From positions 816,501-880,500 of the forward strand of contig NZ_JAVJSC010000003.1 in the NCBI RefSeq assembly GCF_040219635.1: a DNA stretch of 64,000 bases, written 5' to 3'. The notes beneath the pieces are model-generated. The model made no database searches. It was not told the DNA's origin and saw only the letters and a list, made by a program, of their open reading frames with translations. Shown here piece after piece: positions 44,466 to 53,849 of this stretch (the stretch's first letter is position 1; the number at the start of each line of letters is the position of its first letter). The translations under genes and the position numbers were made by a program. This DNA is from Pyruvatibacter sp. (GTDB lineage: Bacteria > Pseudomonadota > Alphaproteobacteria > CGMCC-115125).

Positions 44466-46073
44466 CTAACGGGCAATGCGCAGGTTACTGAGGTCAAAAG
44501 CGATAGACTGAAAGACACGCCGCAGCTCCTCGTTGCTTGGCGAATCGAAATACAACTCAGGCTCAGTGGCGCAGTTGCGGAAGATCTCGGCCAGGCTCGA
44601 CGAGTTCAGCTGGAATGTAATTGTGTAGATACGCACGCCGTCAGCCTTCACGCGCGTGCACATTTCAGCAACCTTCTGGTCAATGATATTGCGGGCAGTG
44701 CCGCGGTTTGTCGTGCCCAGGCGGCCCGTGCCGACATATCCAAAGCTTGTGTAATCGGAATCGTTGTGGGTGCTCTGACTGACGATCTCATTGTTGCCGT
44801 CAGTCAGCAGGATCAGCGCCTTTTGAACATCCGGGTTGCCAAAACTCGCGCCTTCACTGAACGGAGCCCCCGGCGATAGCACACGCCACCCCCAGGCAAG
44901 ACCCTCGGCAATGTTGGTGCCTGAATTATACCAGGGTTCCATCGCGCGCACTTCGTTGATGAGTGTGCTCTTGGAGTTTGTCAGTGGCACCAACGGGCGC
45001 GCGCAGGCCTTGTTTGGGCCTTCTGTGCTGGACGGTGTCTCATCAACCGAGACGTTGCGGTTCATGTATTTTCCGCCATTGCTTTGGCGCTTATTCTTGT
45101 TCCCGCCGATGCGGTCATTGGCGTAATTGTTGTTGTAGCCGCTGCCGTTGTCGGGTTCATCGGGCCAGAAATAAGGAACAAACAAAGTATCCGCGTTACC
45201 CAATGTAGGCGCAGTATCCAGGGTGTCATATGGCTCAGGCCGCATCTCAACGCAGCCCTTCCACGAAGCATTGTTGATGCCGTCAAAAAGTTCAAAGTGG
45301 TTTGTCGGTCCCCGGTTGGGGTCAAAGTTCTCACCGTGAAACTCCGAGTTGCCGTCCACATCCATCCAGTTCATGTCAAAGCCGGGTGTTTTGATGTTGA
45401 CGGCAGTAACGAACGGCACCAGCGACATTGTCAAAAGATCGGGCGTGTCCTGATCGCCGAACAGAATACTTACCAGGTCTTCGGCTGCCGTGCGCAACGC
45501 TCCAATCTTGCCGTTCCACGCCATCGATCCGGTGTTGTCCAGAACCATCGCGACTTCCAGAGCCTTGGATTCACGCACGACCTCAATTTCACTGCCGACA
45601 GTCAGTTTGTCATAACCGATGATCTTCATGATCGTTGTGGGCAGTTCGGCTGTGGCTGAAAGCGTAACGCGCCCGTTAGCCGCTGCCAGCACCAGTTCCC
45701 CTGGTACGCCCATTTCTTCGTCATTGTAGTTGGCGTCAAAGAAGCTCTGCGCCATTGCCTTCATCTCAGCGTCGCTTGCCGCGGGGGCTGACCCCACGGC
45801 AAGTCCTGCCGCGTCAAGCGCGCGCTCAAGCCTTTGCTGCACAATGAAAGCCCGGTTGAGGTCAATGGCCGCGCCTGCCGCTGCTGAAAGCGGCATCAGC
45901 GACAATGCGAATATGATCGCCAGGTTGCCGCGTTTGTTGCGGAAAAATCGGGTGAGGAACGTATTGTCCGTTTGTTGTGTGCACGGAGGTTTACAGTCGC
46001 ATGGCCGTTCGCCAGGGAGTGCCGCGCAGGCCGCCGCCTTACCGCGACTATGACGGTCTGAGAATATACGCAT
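44466..46073 (-). CDS. tadG: TadG-like von Willebrand factor A protein
   Basis: Membrane-anchored Tad pilus accessory protein, 535 residues. An unusual 45-residue Cys-rich lead precedes the Flp-like segment RGNLAIIFALSLMPLSAAAG (about 48-67). The von Willebrand A domain starts near 170 with the metal-site motif DNTGSM, where Thr replaces the usual Ser. A Gly/Asn-rich insertion (around SGYNNNYANDRIGGNKNKRQ) sits between its strands. No other start codon lies between the ATG and the membrane segment. Confidence 0.88.
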   Translation of the reverse strand: MRIFSDRHSRGKAAACAALPGERPCDCKPPCTQQTDNTFLTRFFRNKRGNLAIIFALSLMPLSAAAGAAIDLNRAFIVQQRLERALDAAGLAVGSAPAASDAEMKAMAQSFFDANYNDEEMGVPGELVLAAANGRVTLSATAELPTTIMKIIGYDKLTVGSEIEVVRESKALEVAMVLDNTGSMAWNGKIGALRTAAEDLVSILFGDQDTPDLLTMSLVPFVTAVNIKTPGFDMNWMDVDGNSEFHGENFDPNRGPTNHFELFDGINNASWKGCVEMRPEPYDTLDTAPTLGNADTLFVPYFWPDEPDNGSGYNNNYANDRIGGNKNKRQSNGGKYMNRNVSVDETPSSTEGPNKACARPLVPLTNSKSTLINEVRAMEPWYNSGTNIAEGLAWGWRVLSPGAPFSEGASFGNPDVQKALILLTDGNNEIVSQSTHNDSDYTSFGYVGTGRLGTTNRGTARNIIDQKVAEMCTRVKADGVRIYTITFQLNSSSLAEIFRNCATEPELYFDSPSNEELRRVFQSIAFDLSNLRIAR

Positions 46074-46097
46074 CTGTTTCTACCGATGCTCCTTGTA

Positions 46098-46112
46098 CCG
46101 ACATAATGTCGG
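46098..46112. promoter_or_regulatory. Perfect palindrome upstream of tadG
   Basis: CCGACAT (46098-46104) and ATGTCGG (46106-46112) are exact inverted copies around one base, in the tadG-tadE divergent gap and next to a tadG AAGGAG ribosome-binding sequence. Operator or leader hairpin. Confidence 0.5.
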
Positions 46113-46133
46113 ACATGATCCGCCCCGGACCTC

Positions 46134-46145
46134 TTGTGATCACAA
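46134..46145. promoter_or_regulatory. TTGTGATCACAA palindrome between tadG and tadE
   Basis: A perfect 12-bp palindrome containing Crp-like half-sites TGTGA and TCACA with no spacer, where Crp sites normally have six bases between. It may be an operator for the divergent pair. Confidence 0.4.
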
Positions 46146-46268
46146 AAATAGCGCCGGGATCATGAAGCAGGACTTAAGAAAGCTGGTTAGCAAAAGGTGA
46201 AGCCGCGACGGACAATTCACGATTGTCCGTATGCCTTGCGGTAACGCATCAGCGCTAAAACTGGCGTC

Positions 46269-46853
46269 ATGAAACAGGCCCGCACCATCACTCCTGGCAA
46301 GCTGCTAAGCCGTCGCGTACGTGGCGGTGTGCTGCGTAGGTTCCGACGCTCAAGCGAAGGCTCCTCAGCGGTAGAGTTTGCTTTGCTGGCAATGCCGTTC
46401 TTCGGAATCCTGTTTGCGACGCTTGAAGCAACGGCTGTTTTTTTCGCCTCAGTCAGTCTTGAAACAGGTGCTGCTGAAGCGTCACGTATGGTGCGTACAG
46501 GTCAGGTGCAGTTGCAGGGCCTGTCGCGTGAAGATATTCGCAACACCATTTGCGATGCAATGTTCATGGGCTGCGATAACCGGATGCAGATTGACGTGCG
46601 CCGGTTTGATAATTTTTCGGCGATTGATTTCACCGACCCGCTGACCGAGGACGGTGATCTGCGTACGGATCTTATGTTCCAGCCTGGCAACCCGGGTGAC
46701 ATCGTGCTTGTGCGCGTTTTTTACGTCTGGGAAATAGCAACGCCGTTTCTGGGTGCGGCCATGTCAAACATGTCATCAGGGTCACGCCTCATCATCTCAA
46801 GCGCAGCGTTCCGGAACGAACCGTTTGGCAACGCACAGGCGGCGGGAGGCTAA
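46269..46853 (+). CDS. TadE-like pseudopilin, first copy
   Basis: Pilin-like accessory protein of the Tad system, 194 residues. A basic N-terminus (RRVRGGVLRRFRRSSEG) precedes the pilin-type segment SSAVEFALLAMPFFGILF (about 36-53), with Glu at the position expected of TadE proteins. The periplasmic part has two Cys residues (TICDAMFMGCDN). CpaA probably processes it before the hydrophobic segment. It lies 6 bp upstream of a second TadE-like gene. Confidence 0.88.
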   Translation: MKQARTITPGKLLSRRVRGGVLRRFRRSSEGSSAVEFALLAMPFFGILFATLEATAVFFASVSLETGAAEASRMVRTGQVQLQGLSREDIRNTICDAMFMGCDNRMQIDVRRFDNFSAIDFTDPLTEDGDLRTDLMFQPGNPGDIVLVRVFYVWEIATPFLGAAMSNMSSGSRLIISSAAFRNEPFGNAQAAGG

Positions 46854-46859
46854 CTGCTC

Positions 46860-47399
46860 ATGACTTGCTTCAGTTATCCATTGCGGCGCATACAAAAAGA
46901 TGACCGGGGTATGTCTTCGGTCGAGTTTGCGCTTTTGCTCCCGGTGATGACTGCCATGTATTTTGGCGCGGTTGAACTGTCCGCTGCGTTGATAGCCGAT
47001 CGCAAGGCAACCGCCGTCGCCAGCACCGCTGCTGACCTTGCCGCGCAATCAATGGTGCTCAACAATGCACAGATTGCGGATATTTTTGGTGCATCGACGG
47101 CCATCCTTGAACCATTTGATGGAACCGGCACGAGGATAATTCTCAGCAGCGTGTCAGATCATGGTGGCGGCAATTACCGCGTGGATTGGAGCGACGCGCT
47201 CAATGCCACCGCGTATGCCAGGGGCGCGTCATATGCAGTGCCGGATGATCTCATCATCGGTAACGGCAGCGTTATTGTTGCGGAAGTGACCTACACGTAC
47301 TCGTCCACGATGGGGCAGTACCTGACCGGCGATCTGGTGATGGAGGATGTTTTTTATGCCCGTCCACGCCGCACCCTTGTGGTTGCCCGCGTAAACTAG
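46860..47399 (+). CDS. TadE-like pseudopilin, second copy
   Basis: Second pilin-like accessory protein, 179 residues. DDRGMSSVEFALLLPVMTAM (about 14-33) is the pilin-type segment with its Glu. The rest is a periplasmic domain without recognisable catalytic features. It may correspond to TadF in other loci, but sequence alone does not settle this. It follows the first TadE-like gene by 6 bp and ends the pilus region. The 248 bp to the tRNA shows nothing clear. Confidence 0.87.
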   Translation: MTCFSYPLRRIQKDDRGMSSVEFALLLPVMTAMYFGAVELSAALIADRKATAVASTAADLAAQSMVLNNAQIADIFGASTAILEPFDGTGTRIILSSVSDHGGGNYRVDWSDALNATAYARGASYAVPDDLIIGNGSVIVAEVTYTYSSTMGQYLTGDLVMEDVFYARPRRTLVVARVN

Positions 47400-47647
47400 C
47401 ACCCCTCCCGTTAAGGTGCCTGTGGCGCCCGCTGCATACCCCCGATCATGCGTTAACCAACATTCATCGCGGTGTGTCACATCAATACCGCACGCTGTCG
47501 CGGCCCTGGTGGTGCGTGAAAAATGCTTTTGGTGCCAAGGGGTATCAGGCGTATCAGCGCTGGCGTCTGGCGGTAAAAACCAGGCAGCTTTGTGCCGTTC
47601 CGCCGATCTGACATGCAGTGTCGCGATGCCGGGTTAACCAGAATAAA

Positions 47648-47737
47648 TGGCGGAGAGAGAGGGATTCGAACCCTCGAGACGGTTACCCGCCTACACACTT
47701 TCCAGGCGTGCGCCTTCGACCACTCGGCCACCTCTCC
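47648..47737 (-). tRNA. tRNA-Ser (GGA)
   Basis: Class II tRNA with a long variable arm, 90 nt including an encoded CCA (47650-47648). The acceptor GGAGAGG (47737-47731) pairs with TCTCTCC with one G-U pair. The anticodon loop is CTGGAAA, giving GGA, and the T arm carries GGTTCGAAT. It reads UCC and UCU codons. The 293 bp upstream, to 48030, shows no other gene and no clear promoter. Confidence 0.97.
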
Positions 47738-48030
47738 GCGAAGTTCCCTTAAGTCTGCAAGACCGGGGAGGGGCGGGAATAGCCCATCAGATGGTCCGCA
47801 TCAAGCGGCATCGGTAAAGGTGAGGCGCATATCTGCCTTAAATCCGGGCATTCTTTAGGCTTGCGTCATGCAGGCTAGTTCGGGTTGACTATAGGCAGCG
47901 ACGTTGCAGCCGCATCGCGATGCGATTGCCATGGTCATGTGCGTGTTTGTTCGGGGGCATGGGGATGCCCGAAACACGGTTTTGCAGGACAAGTTTGAGT
48001 TGGTTCGGCCGCTGGGGGGCCTGAGAGACA

Positions 48031-48336
48031 ATGGTTATTTTCCGACTGATCGGTTTGATTTTTATCGCCGGCGCTTTGATGGTATTTGGCGCTGATGTGT
48101 TGCGTTCGCTTGAAACCGGCGAAGTGGGCATCAACTCGTTTGCGCAGGTATGGGCGCTTCTTGATGAGCGCATTGGCCTGACAACACTCGAAGGCTTCAG
48201 GGCATGGGCAGAAGCAACCCTGCCACCCGCAGCCTGGGATCCCGGAGTGGTCTCCGTTCTCAGCTATCCTGCATGGGCGGTGCTGGGTGTGTTTGGTATC
48301 ATCATCGCGTTGATCTTCCGCCCCCGAAACGGTTAG
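48031..48336 (+). CDS. Small membrane protein, WDP pair, first member
   Basis: Unrecognised protein of 101 residues with an N-terminal membrane segment (about 3-21) and a C-terminal one (about 76-95). Between them is a soluble loop of about 50 residues containing PPAAWDPGVV. The layout and the WDP motif match the next small gene, 45 bp downstream, so the two appear to be diverged duplicates. Both ends are probably in the same compartment. No function can be assigned. Confidence 0.75.
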   Translation: MVIFRLIGLIFIAGALMVFGADVLRSLETGEVGINSFAQVWALLDERIGLTTLEGFRAWAEATLPPAAWDPGVVSVLSYPAWAVLGVFGIIIALIFRPRNG

Positions 48337-48381
48337 TCGATCCCAACCCCGCGTTAACCTCGGTACTGGACTGTAGAGCCC

Positions 48382-48663
48382 ATGATCCTGCGTGTGCTCA
48401 CAGTTTTGTTTCTGGCGGCCACCATTGCATCGGCCGCAAACGATCTCCTATCCCGGCAGGGATTGGCATCGTTGGGCGAGCTGTGGTTCGCGGTGCATTC
48501 AGGCTCGCTCAATCTGAGCCAGGCTGTTGTTCAACGCTATATCTCACCTGATCTGTGGGACCCTACGATCATCTGGTTTTTGGGTCAGCCGGCGACGATC
48601 ATCTTCGGGCTTCTGGCACTGGTGTTTTTTATCGGTGCCTGGCTACGCAGCCGTAACAGCTAG
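48382..48663 (+). CDS. Small membrane protein, WDP pair, second member
   Basis: Unrecognised protein of 93 residues with membrane segments at about 3-18 and 67-87. The loop has ISPDLWDPTIIWFLGQPA, aligning with WDPGVVSVLSYPA in the previous protein. The spacing of segments is also the same. It converges with lepA and their stop codons share one CTAG. Function unknown. Confidence 0.75.
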   Translation: MILRVLTVLFLAATIASAANDLLSRQGLASLGELWFAVHSGSLNLSQAVVQRYISPDLWDPTIIWFLGQPATIIFGLLALVFFIGAWLRSRNS

Positions 48664-50474
48664 TTGTCGTCCATCTTGAGGGCGGAGATAAACGCTTCCT
48701 GCGGTATCTCGACACGGCCGAACTGACGCATCTTCTTTTTGCCCTCCTTCTGCTTGTCCAGAAGTTTGCGCTTTCGGGTTGCGTCCCCGCCGTAGCACTT
48801 CGCGGTCACGTCCTTGCGCATGGCAGCAATGGTCTCGCGCGCAATCACCCGTCCGCCAATGGCCGCCTGCACAGGTATTTTGAACAGATGCCGGGGGATC
48901 AGATCCTTGAGCTTTTCGCACATCGAACGGCCCCGCGCCTCGGCGCGGGCGCGATGCACAATCATTGCCAGCGCGTCCACCGGCTCCGCGTTGACCAGCA
49001 CCGACATACGAACAAGATCGCCAGGCTGATAATCTTCGATATGATAATCAAAGCTCGCATAACCGCGCGTGACGGATTTCAGTCGGTCGTAAAAGTCGAA
49101 CACAACCTCGTTTAGCGGAATGCGATAGACCGCCATCGCCCGTCCGCCCACATAGGTGAGGTTCTGCTGCACGCCGCGCCGGTCTTCACACAATTTGAGA
49201 ACAGCTCCCAGATATTCGTCGGGCACCAGAATTGTCGCGTTGATCCACGGCTCATCAATGGTGTCGATCTTCATCGGGTCAGGCATGTCGGCCGGGTTGT
49301 GCATGTCGATGGTGGTGCCATCGGTCATGTGCAGATGGTAGATCACGCTGGGCGCGGTTGTGATGAGATCAATGTTGAACTCACGCTCAATCCGTTCACG
49401 GACAATTTCAAGGTGCAGCAAACCCAAAAAGCCACAGCGGAAGCCAAAGCCAAGTGCTGCTGACGTTTCCATCTCATATTCAAAGCTTGCATCGTTGAGC
49501 CGCAGTCGGCCCAGCGCCTCACGCAAATCCTCAAACTGGGCCGCGTCCACCGGGAACAGGCCACAGAACACTACGGGCTGCGCGGGTTTAAAGCCCGGCA
49601 GCGGTTTTTCGGTGCGGCGCTTGTCATCGGTAATCGTGTCGCCGACGGCGGTATCGGCCACCTGTTTGATGGATGCTGTGAGATACCCGATCTCGCCGGG
49701 GCCAAGGGTTTGAACCTTTTCTTTTTTGGGCCGCATTACGCCCACCTCATCCACCTGGTAAGTGGCGTCGGTGCGCATCATGTGAATGCGCTGACCCTTC
49801 TTAAGCTCGCCATCGATGATGCGCACCAGCACAACGACCCCAAGATAGGAATCATACCAACTGTCCACCAGCATCGCCTTCAGGGGCGCTGTGCGATCGC
49901 CGACGGGCGGTGGCAGCTTGTGCACGATGGCTTCAAGCACCTTGTCGATGCCAAGACCAGTCTTTGCCGAAATCTCGATGGCGTCGGACGCATCCAGCCC
50001 GATCACATCCTCAATCTGTTGTTTGACCCGGTCTGGTTCTGCCGCAGGCAGGTCAATCTTGTTGAGGACGGGCACAATTTCGTGGTTCACCTCAATGGCC
50101 TGATAGACATTGGCCAGCGTCTGCGCTTCCACGCCCTGGCTTGCATCCACCACCAGCAGCGAGCCTTCGCAGGCCGCAAGCGAACGGTTCACTTCATAGG
50201 CAAAGTCCACATGGCCCGGCGTGTCGATGAGGTTCAGCACATAGGCCTCGCCGTTCTGGGCAGTGTATTCCAGCCGTACGGTCTGCGCCTTGATGGTGAT
50301 GCCGCGTTCGCGCTCGATATCCATCGAATCGAGCACCTGCTCTTTCATCTCGCGCTGGGTCAGCCCGCCGGTGAACTGAATCAGCCGGTCGGCCAGTGTT
50401 GATTTACCGTGGTCAATGTGGGCCACGATGGAGAAGTTGCGGATGTGTGAAAGATCGGTCATTTGCAGCGGCAT
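48660..50474 (-). CDS. lepA: Elongation factor 4 (LepA)
   Basis: Ribosome-associated GTPase that affects translocation and ribosome assembly, 604 residues, the usual size. The G domain has AHIDHGKST, DTPGHVDF and NKIDLP. The EF-G-like domains follow, and the LepA-specific C-terminal domain ends with lysine-rich RKRKLLDKQKEGKKKMRQFG. The start may be ATG 50474 or ATG 50462; the latter matches E. coli better. It is 59 bp downstream of the channel gene. Confidence 0.97.
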   Translation of the reverse strand: MPLQMTDLSHIRNFSIVAHIDHGKSTLADRLIQFTGGLTQREMKEQVLDSMDIERERGITIKAQTVRLEYTAQNGEAYVLNLIDTPGHVDFAYEVNRSLAACEGSLLVVDASQGVEAQTLANVYQAIEVNHEIVPVLNKIDLPAAEPDRVKQQIEDVIGLDASDAIEISAKTGLGIDKVLEAIVHKLPPPVGDRTAPLKAMLVDSWYDSYLGVVVLVRIIDGELKKGQRIHMMRTDATYQVDEVGVMRPKKEKVQTLGPGEIGYLTASIKQVADTAVGDTITDDKRRTEKPLPGFKPAQPVVFCGLFPVDAAQFEDLREALGRLRLNDASFEYEMETSAALGFGFRCGFLGLLHLEIVRERIEREFNIDLITTAPSVIYHLHMTDGTTIDMHNPADMPDPMKIDTIDEPWINATILVPDEYLGAVLKLCEDRRGVQQNLTYVGGRAMAVYRIPLNEVVFDFYDRLKSVTRGYASFDYHIEDYQPGDLVRMSVLVNAEPVDALAMIVHRARAEARGRSMCEKLKDLIPRHLFKIPVQAAIGGRVIARETIAAMRKDVTAKCYGGDATRKRKLLDKQKEGKKKMRQFGRVEIPQEAFISALKMDDN

Positions 50475-50533
50475 ATAGCACCCGCAAACCCTTGCGCCTA
50501 GCGGAATTGACGACAGCAGGCATGGCGGGCTGA

Positions 50534-51397
50534 TTACATGCCCGGCCGTGGCCGTGCTTCCTCTTCGGCTTCAGCTTGTTCGCGCTCGCGGCGCTGGCGC
50601 AATTCATCCTGAAAGGCGCCCGCAATAATGCCGGAGGGAAGGCTCACAAGGCCGATGGCACCCAAAATGAGCAGGCCTGCTGCCACTCTGCCACCAAGCG
50701 TCGCCGGCACCACATCGCCATAACCAACCGTCGAGAGCGTGACCACGCTCCACCACATGGCCTTGGGTATGGACCCAAAAGCCTCCGGCATGGTGTCGCG
50801 CTCAAACAGATACATGATGACGGCGGCGGAATAGATCACCAGCGAGGCAATGACGGCTGCGACCAGAAGTTGTCGCCATGTAGAGCGCAATACCCGCACC
50901 ACTACCCTCGCGGGCTCAAAATATTTTGCCAGCTTGAACAAACGGGCCAGTCGGAACGCCCGAAGCCAGGCAAGGTCGGCTCCCGTAAAACCTGTAATAA
51001 TCAGCATGATCAGTTCCGGCCCGAATGCCAGAAAATCAATTGTTAGCCAAAACCGTCCTGCGTACTGCGCGCGGTTGCGCAGGCCACTGACGCCCCGTGT
51101 TTCGCCTGCACACCAAAGCCGCAGGCAGAACTCGACAGCAAACACCAATAAAATGGCATCGTTGGCCAGATCCAGCAAAAATGCAGTGCCCGGAGCGAGC
51201 CCTTCGATGGTCTCGACCGTGAACAGCACCACACTGAGAATAATCAGAACAAGGATGACCCAGTTGAGTGGTGAAAGGCCCGGACCATCCCACGATTCAA
51301 GGAGCAATTGACGGTCAAACCAGTTCCGCGCGTCACTGGCACCTTGCTCGTAGGCGGGTTCATCAGATGGTGGCATGTTGCCGTTTGGAGCGGTCAT
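50534..51397 (-). CDS. Voltage-gated-type potassium channel
   Basis: Inner-membrane ion channel of 287 residues. Six membrane segments are visible from about residue 44 to 255. An S4-like helix carries regularly spaced Arg/Lys (LRAFRLARLFKLAKYF), so voltage sensing is likely. The selectivity filter STVGYGD is near 219-225. The C-terminal tail is a charged Glu/Arg-rich coil (QRREREQAEAEEE). It is a separate gene between pheT and lepA. Confidence 0.92.
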   Translation of the reverse strand: MTAPNGNMPPSDEPAYEQGASDARNWFDRQLLLESWDGPGLSPLNWVILVLIILSVVLFTVETIEGLAPGTAFLLDLANDAILLVFAVEFCLRLWCAGETRGVSGLRNRAQYAGRFWLTIDFLAFGPELIMLIITGFTGADLAWLRAFRLARLFKLAKYFEPARVVVRVLRSTWRQLLVAAVIASLVIYSAAVIMYLFERDTMPEAFGSIPKAMWWSVVTLSTVGYGDVVPATLGGRVAAGLLILGAIGLVSLPSGIIAGAFQDELRQRREREQAEAEEEARPRPGM

Positions 51398-51455
51398 TGG
51401 GTCTTTATCCGCAATATGGGCCGTTCGCGAATCACGGAACGGCCAATGGGCAAGG

Positions 51456-53849
51456 TTACCCTCGCAACGTGCCTCCCGTCGCCTTGTTCACGGCTGCGAT
51501 GACTTTATCTGACACAGCATCAATATCTTTGTCGGTCAGTGTCTGGCCGGTAGGTTGCAATGTTACCTCGATAGCCATCGACTTGCTGTCGGTGTCGATA
51601 CCGGCCCCCTGATAGATGTCAAACACCTGTGCATCTGTAATCAGCTTCTTGTCGGCGCCCCTGGCAGCGCGCAAAAGCGCATCTGCCGCAACATCACTGG
51701 CAACAACAAAGGCAAAGTCGCGGCGCACCGGCATCAGGTCTGCCGCCTCAAGCGGCGGCTTGGCGCGTGTGGGCTTCTTGCGCGGTGCGGGTATGGCATC
51801 AAGATACACCTCAAAGGCTGCGACGCGGCCAGACAGCCCCATCGCCTCAACGACGCGCGGATGCAACTCGCCGAACTGGGCAAGGATTGTCTTCGGCCCA
51901 AGGGTCAGCAGGCCCGAGCGACCCGGATGATACCAGTGAGCGGCACCCGTCGAGACCTGAACACTTTCAGCCGGACCACCCGCAGCGGCCAAAGCCGCCA
52001 GTGCATCTTCTTTAGCAGTAAACACGTCCGGTGCCGCCGACCCGCGCCAGTCGCGGGTTGTATTGCCCGCACGCAGACCTGCCGCAGATATGCGTTGCCC
52101 CTCGGGCGTTTCGTCTGCGTAGTGTGCGCCCACTTCAAACAGCGCCACGTCACGAATGCCGCGGTCAACATTGCGCTGGGCTGCCGCTGTCAGCGTTGCC
52201 AGAATGCTCGGGCGCATGTCTGACAATTCAGACGAAATGGGGTTGGCAAGTTCCAGCGTTTTTTCACCGCCGCCAAACAACTCAGCTTGCTGCTTTGAGC
52301 AAAACGCCCATGTCACGGCTTCTGATAGTCCGCGCGCCGCCAACGCCCTCCGCGCCTGCCGGACCCGACTTTGCATCGGTGTCAGAATAGCCGTCGCCAC
52401 CGCGTGGCGGCGCGTAAGCGGCACAGGCTTCACTTCATTGATGCCATGCACGCGCACAGCCTCTTCCACCAGATCAGCCGACCCATGCACATCAGGCCGC
52501 CACGAAGGCGGTGTAACGCGTGCCGGGGAGGATGCGCGGTCGCTTTCAAACCCCAGCGCATCAAGGATTGTAAAAATACGGTCATCCGAGAGCTCAAGGC
52601 CGGTCAGCTTGCGCACGCGCGACGTATCGAAGGCAATGTCGCGTCGCCACGCAGGAACACTGCCCGTACTTTCAACCTTGCTGGCCTCACCGCCGCACAT
52701 ATCAAGAATTAGCTGCGTGGCCATTTCCATGCCGTCAGCCGCAAACGCAGGGTCCACACCGCGCTCAAAGCGAAAGCGGGCATCGGAGGTAATGCCTGTC
52801 TTGCGTCCGGCAGTAGCAATGGTGATCGGGTCAAACAGGGCGCATTCCACAAACACATTTACGGTGTTCTCGGTGCAACCGGTTGCCTCGCCGCCCATCA
52901 CGCCACCCAAACCCAGCATCCCGCTATCATCGGCAATGACACACATGCTTTCGTCGGCGGAATATTCTTTACCGTCGAGCGCCAGGAACTTCTCCCCCGG
53001 CTTCCCCATGCGCGCATGAACCGTTCCCTTGAGCTTGTCAGCATCAAACACGTGTAGCGGTCGTGCCCGGTCAAACGACATGTAATTGGTAACATCCACC
53101 AGCGCATTTATCGGGCGCAGACCGATTGCGCGTAGTTTCTGCTGCAGCCAGTCAGGGGAGGGGCCGTTCCTTACGCCCCGTATCATCCGTCCAAGGAACA
53201 AGTGGCAGGCGGGATCACCCGCAAACTCAAGCCCCACCTTCGTGGCGCTTTCAAATGTTCCCGCTACACGCTTGATCGCATCCGGCCTAAGCGTGCCAAT
53301 ACCCATAGCCGCCAGATCGCGGGCGATGCCACGCACACCTGTGCAGTCAGGTCGGTTGGGTGTGATGGCAATTTCAATCACCGGGTCATTGATGCCGAGC
53401 GCATCAGCTGCAGGCGTCCCCACCTCAAAGTCACCTTCAAGGTCGATGATGCCGTTATGCTCATCTGAAAGTTCAAGCTCACGCTCGGAACACAACATGC
53501 CGTTGGACTGAACGCCGCGTATTTCTGTAGGCTTCAGCGTCATGTCGATGCCCGGCACATAGGCGCCTTCGGGGGCAAAAATACCTGTCAGGCCTGCGCG
53601 CGCGTTGGCAGCACCGCACACCACCTGCATTTCACCGCGAGCCGTAGCAACCTTGCAGAGTTTCAGCTTGTCTGCGTTAGGGTGCGGCTCGGCTGAAATA
53701 ACTTTGGCAACCGTAAAAGCAGACAGCGCCTTCGCCGGATCGTGGATGTCTTCCACCTCCAGCCCCAGCATGGTCAGGGCATCGGAAATCTCGTCCAGCG
53801 TGGCTGTGGTCTCAAGGTGGTTCTTGAGCCAGGAGAGGGAGAACTTCAT
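51456..53849 (-). CDS. pheT: Phenylalanyl-tRNA synthetase beta subunit
   Basis: Beta subunit of the alpha2beta2 enzyme that charges tRNA(Phe), 797 residues. The N-terminal tRNA-binding fold spans about 40-150 (KVISAEPHPNADKLKLCKV). The B3/B4 editing domain, the B5 domain and the catalytic-like domain follow. The C-terminal anticodon-binding domain starts near PVRRDFAFVVASDV. The ATG overlaps the pheS stop codon by four bases. Confidence 0.97.
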   Translation of the reverse strand: MKFSLSWLKNHLETTATLDEISDALTMLGLEVEDIHDPAKALSAFTVAKVISAEPHPNADKLKLCKVATARGEMQVVCGAANARAGLTGIFAPEGAYVPGIDMTLKPTEIRGVQSNGMLCSERELELSDEHNGIIDLEGDFEVGTPAADALGINDPVIEIAITPNRPDCTGVRGIARDLAAMGIGTLRPDAIKRVAGTFESATKVGLEFAGDPACHLFLGRMIRGVRNGPSPDWLQQKLRAIGLRPINALVDVTNYMSFDRARPLHVFDADKLKGTVHARMGKPGEKFLALDGKEYSADESMCVIADDSGMLGLGGVMGGEATGCTENTVNVFVECALFDPITIATAGRKTGITSDARFRFERGVDPAFAADGMEMATQLILDMCGGEASKVESTGSVPAWRRDIAFDTSRVRKLTGLELSDDRIFTILDALGFESDRASSPARVTPPSWRPDVHGSADLVEEAVRVHGINEVKPVPLTRRHAVATAILTPMQSRVRQARRALAARGLSEAVTWAFCSKQQAELFGGGEKTLELANPISSELSDMRPSILATLTAAAQRNVDRGIRDVALFEVGAHYADETPEGQRISAAGLRAGNTTRDWRGSAAPDVFTAKEDALAALAAAGGPAESVQVSTGAAHWYHPGRSGLLTLGPKTILAQFGELHPRVVEAMGLSGRVAAFEVYLDAIPAPRKKPTRAKPPLEAADLMPVRRDFAFVVASDVAADALLRAARGADKKLITDAQVFDIYQGAGIDTDSKSMAIEVTLQPTGQTLTDKDIDAVSDKVIAAVNKATGGTLRG

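Noticed and set aside
47477..47731. 84-codon minus-strand open frame beginning MAEWSKAHAWK
   Set aside because: It is the translation of tRNA-Ser(GGA), a well-known false gene.
49710..50402. 230-codon frame antisense to lepA
   Set aside because: It is a His-rich shadow of a conserved gene with no independent support.
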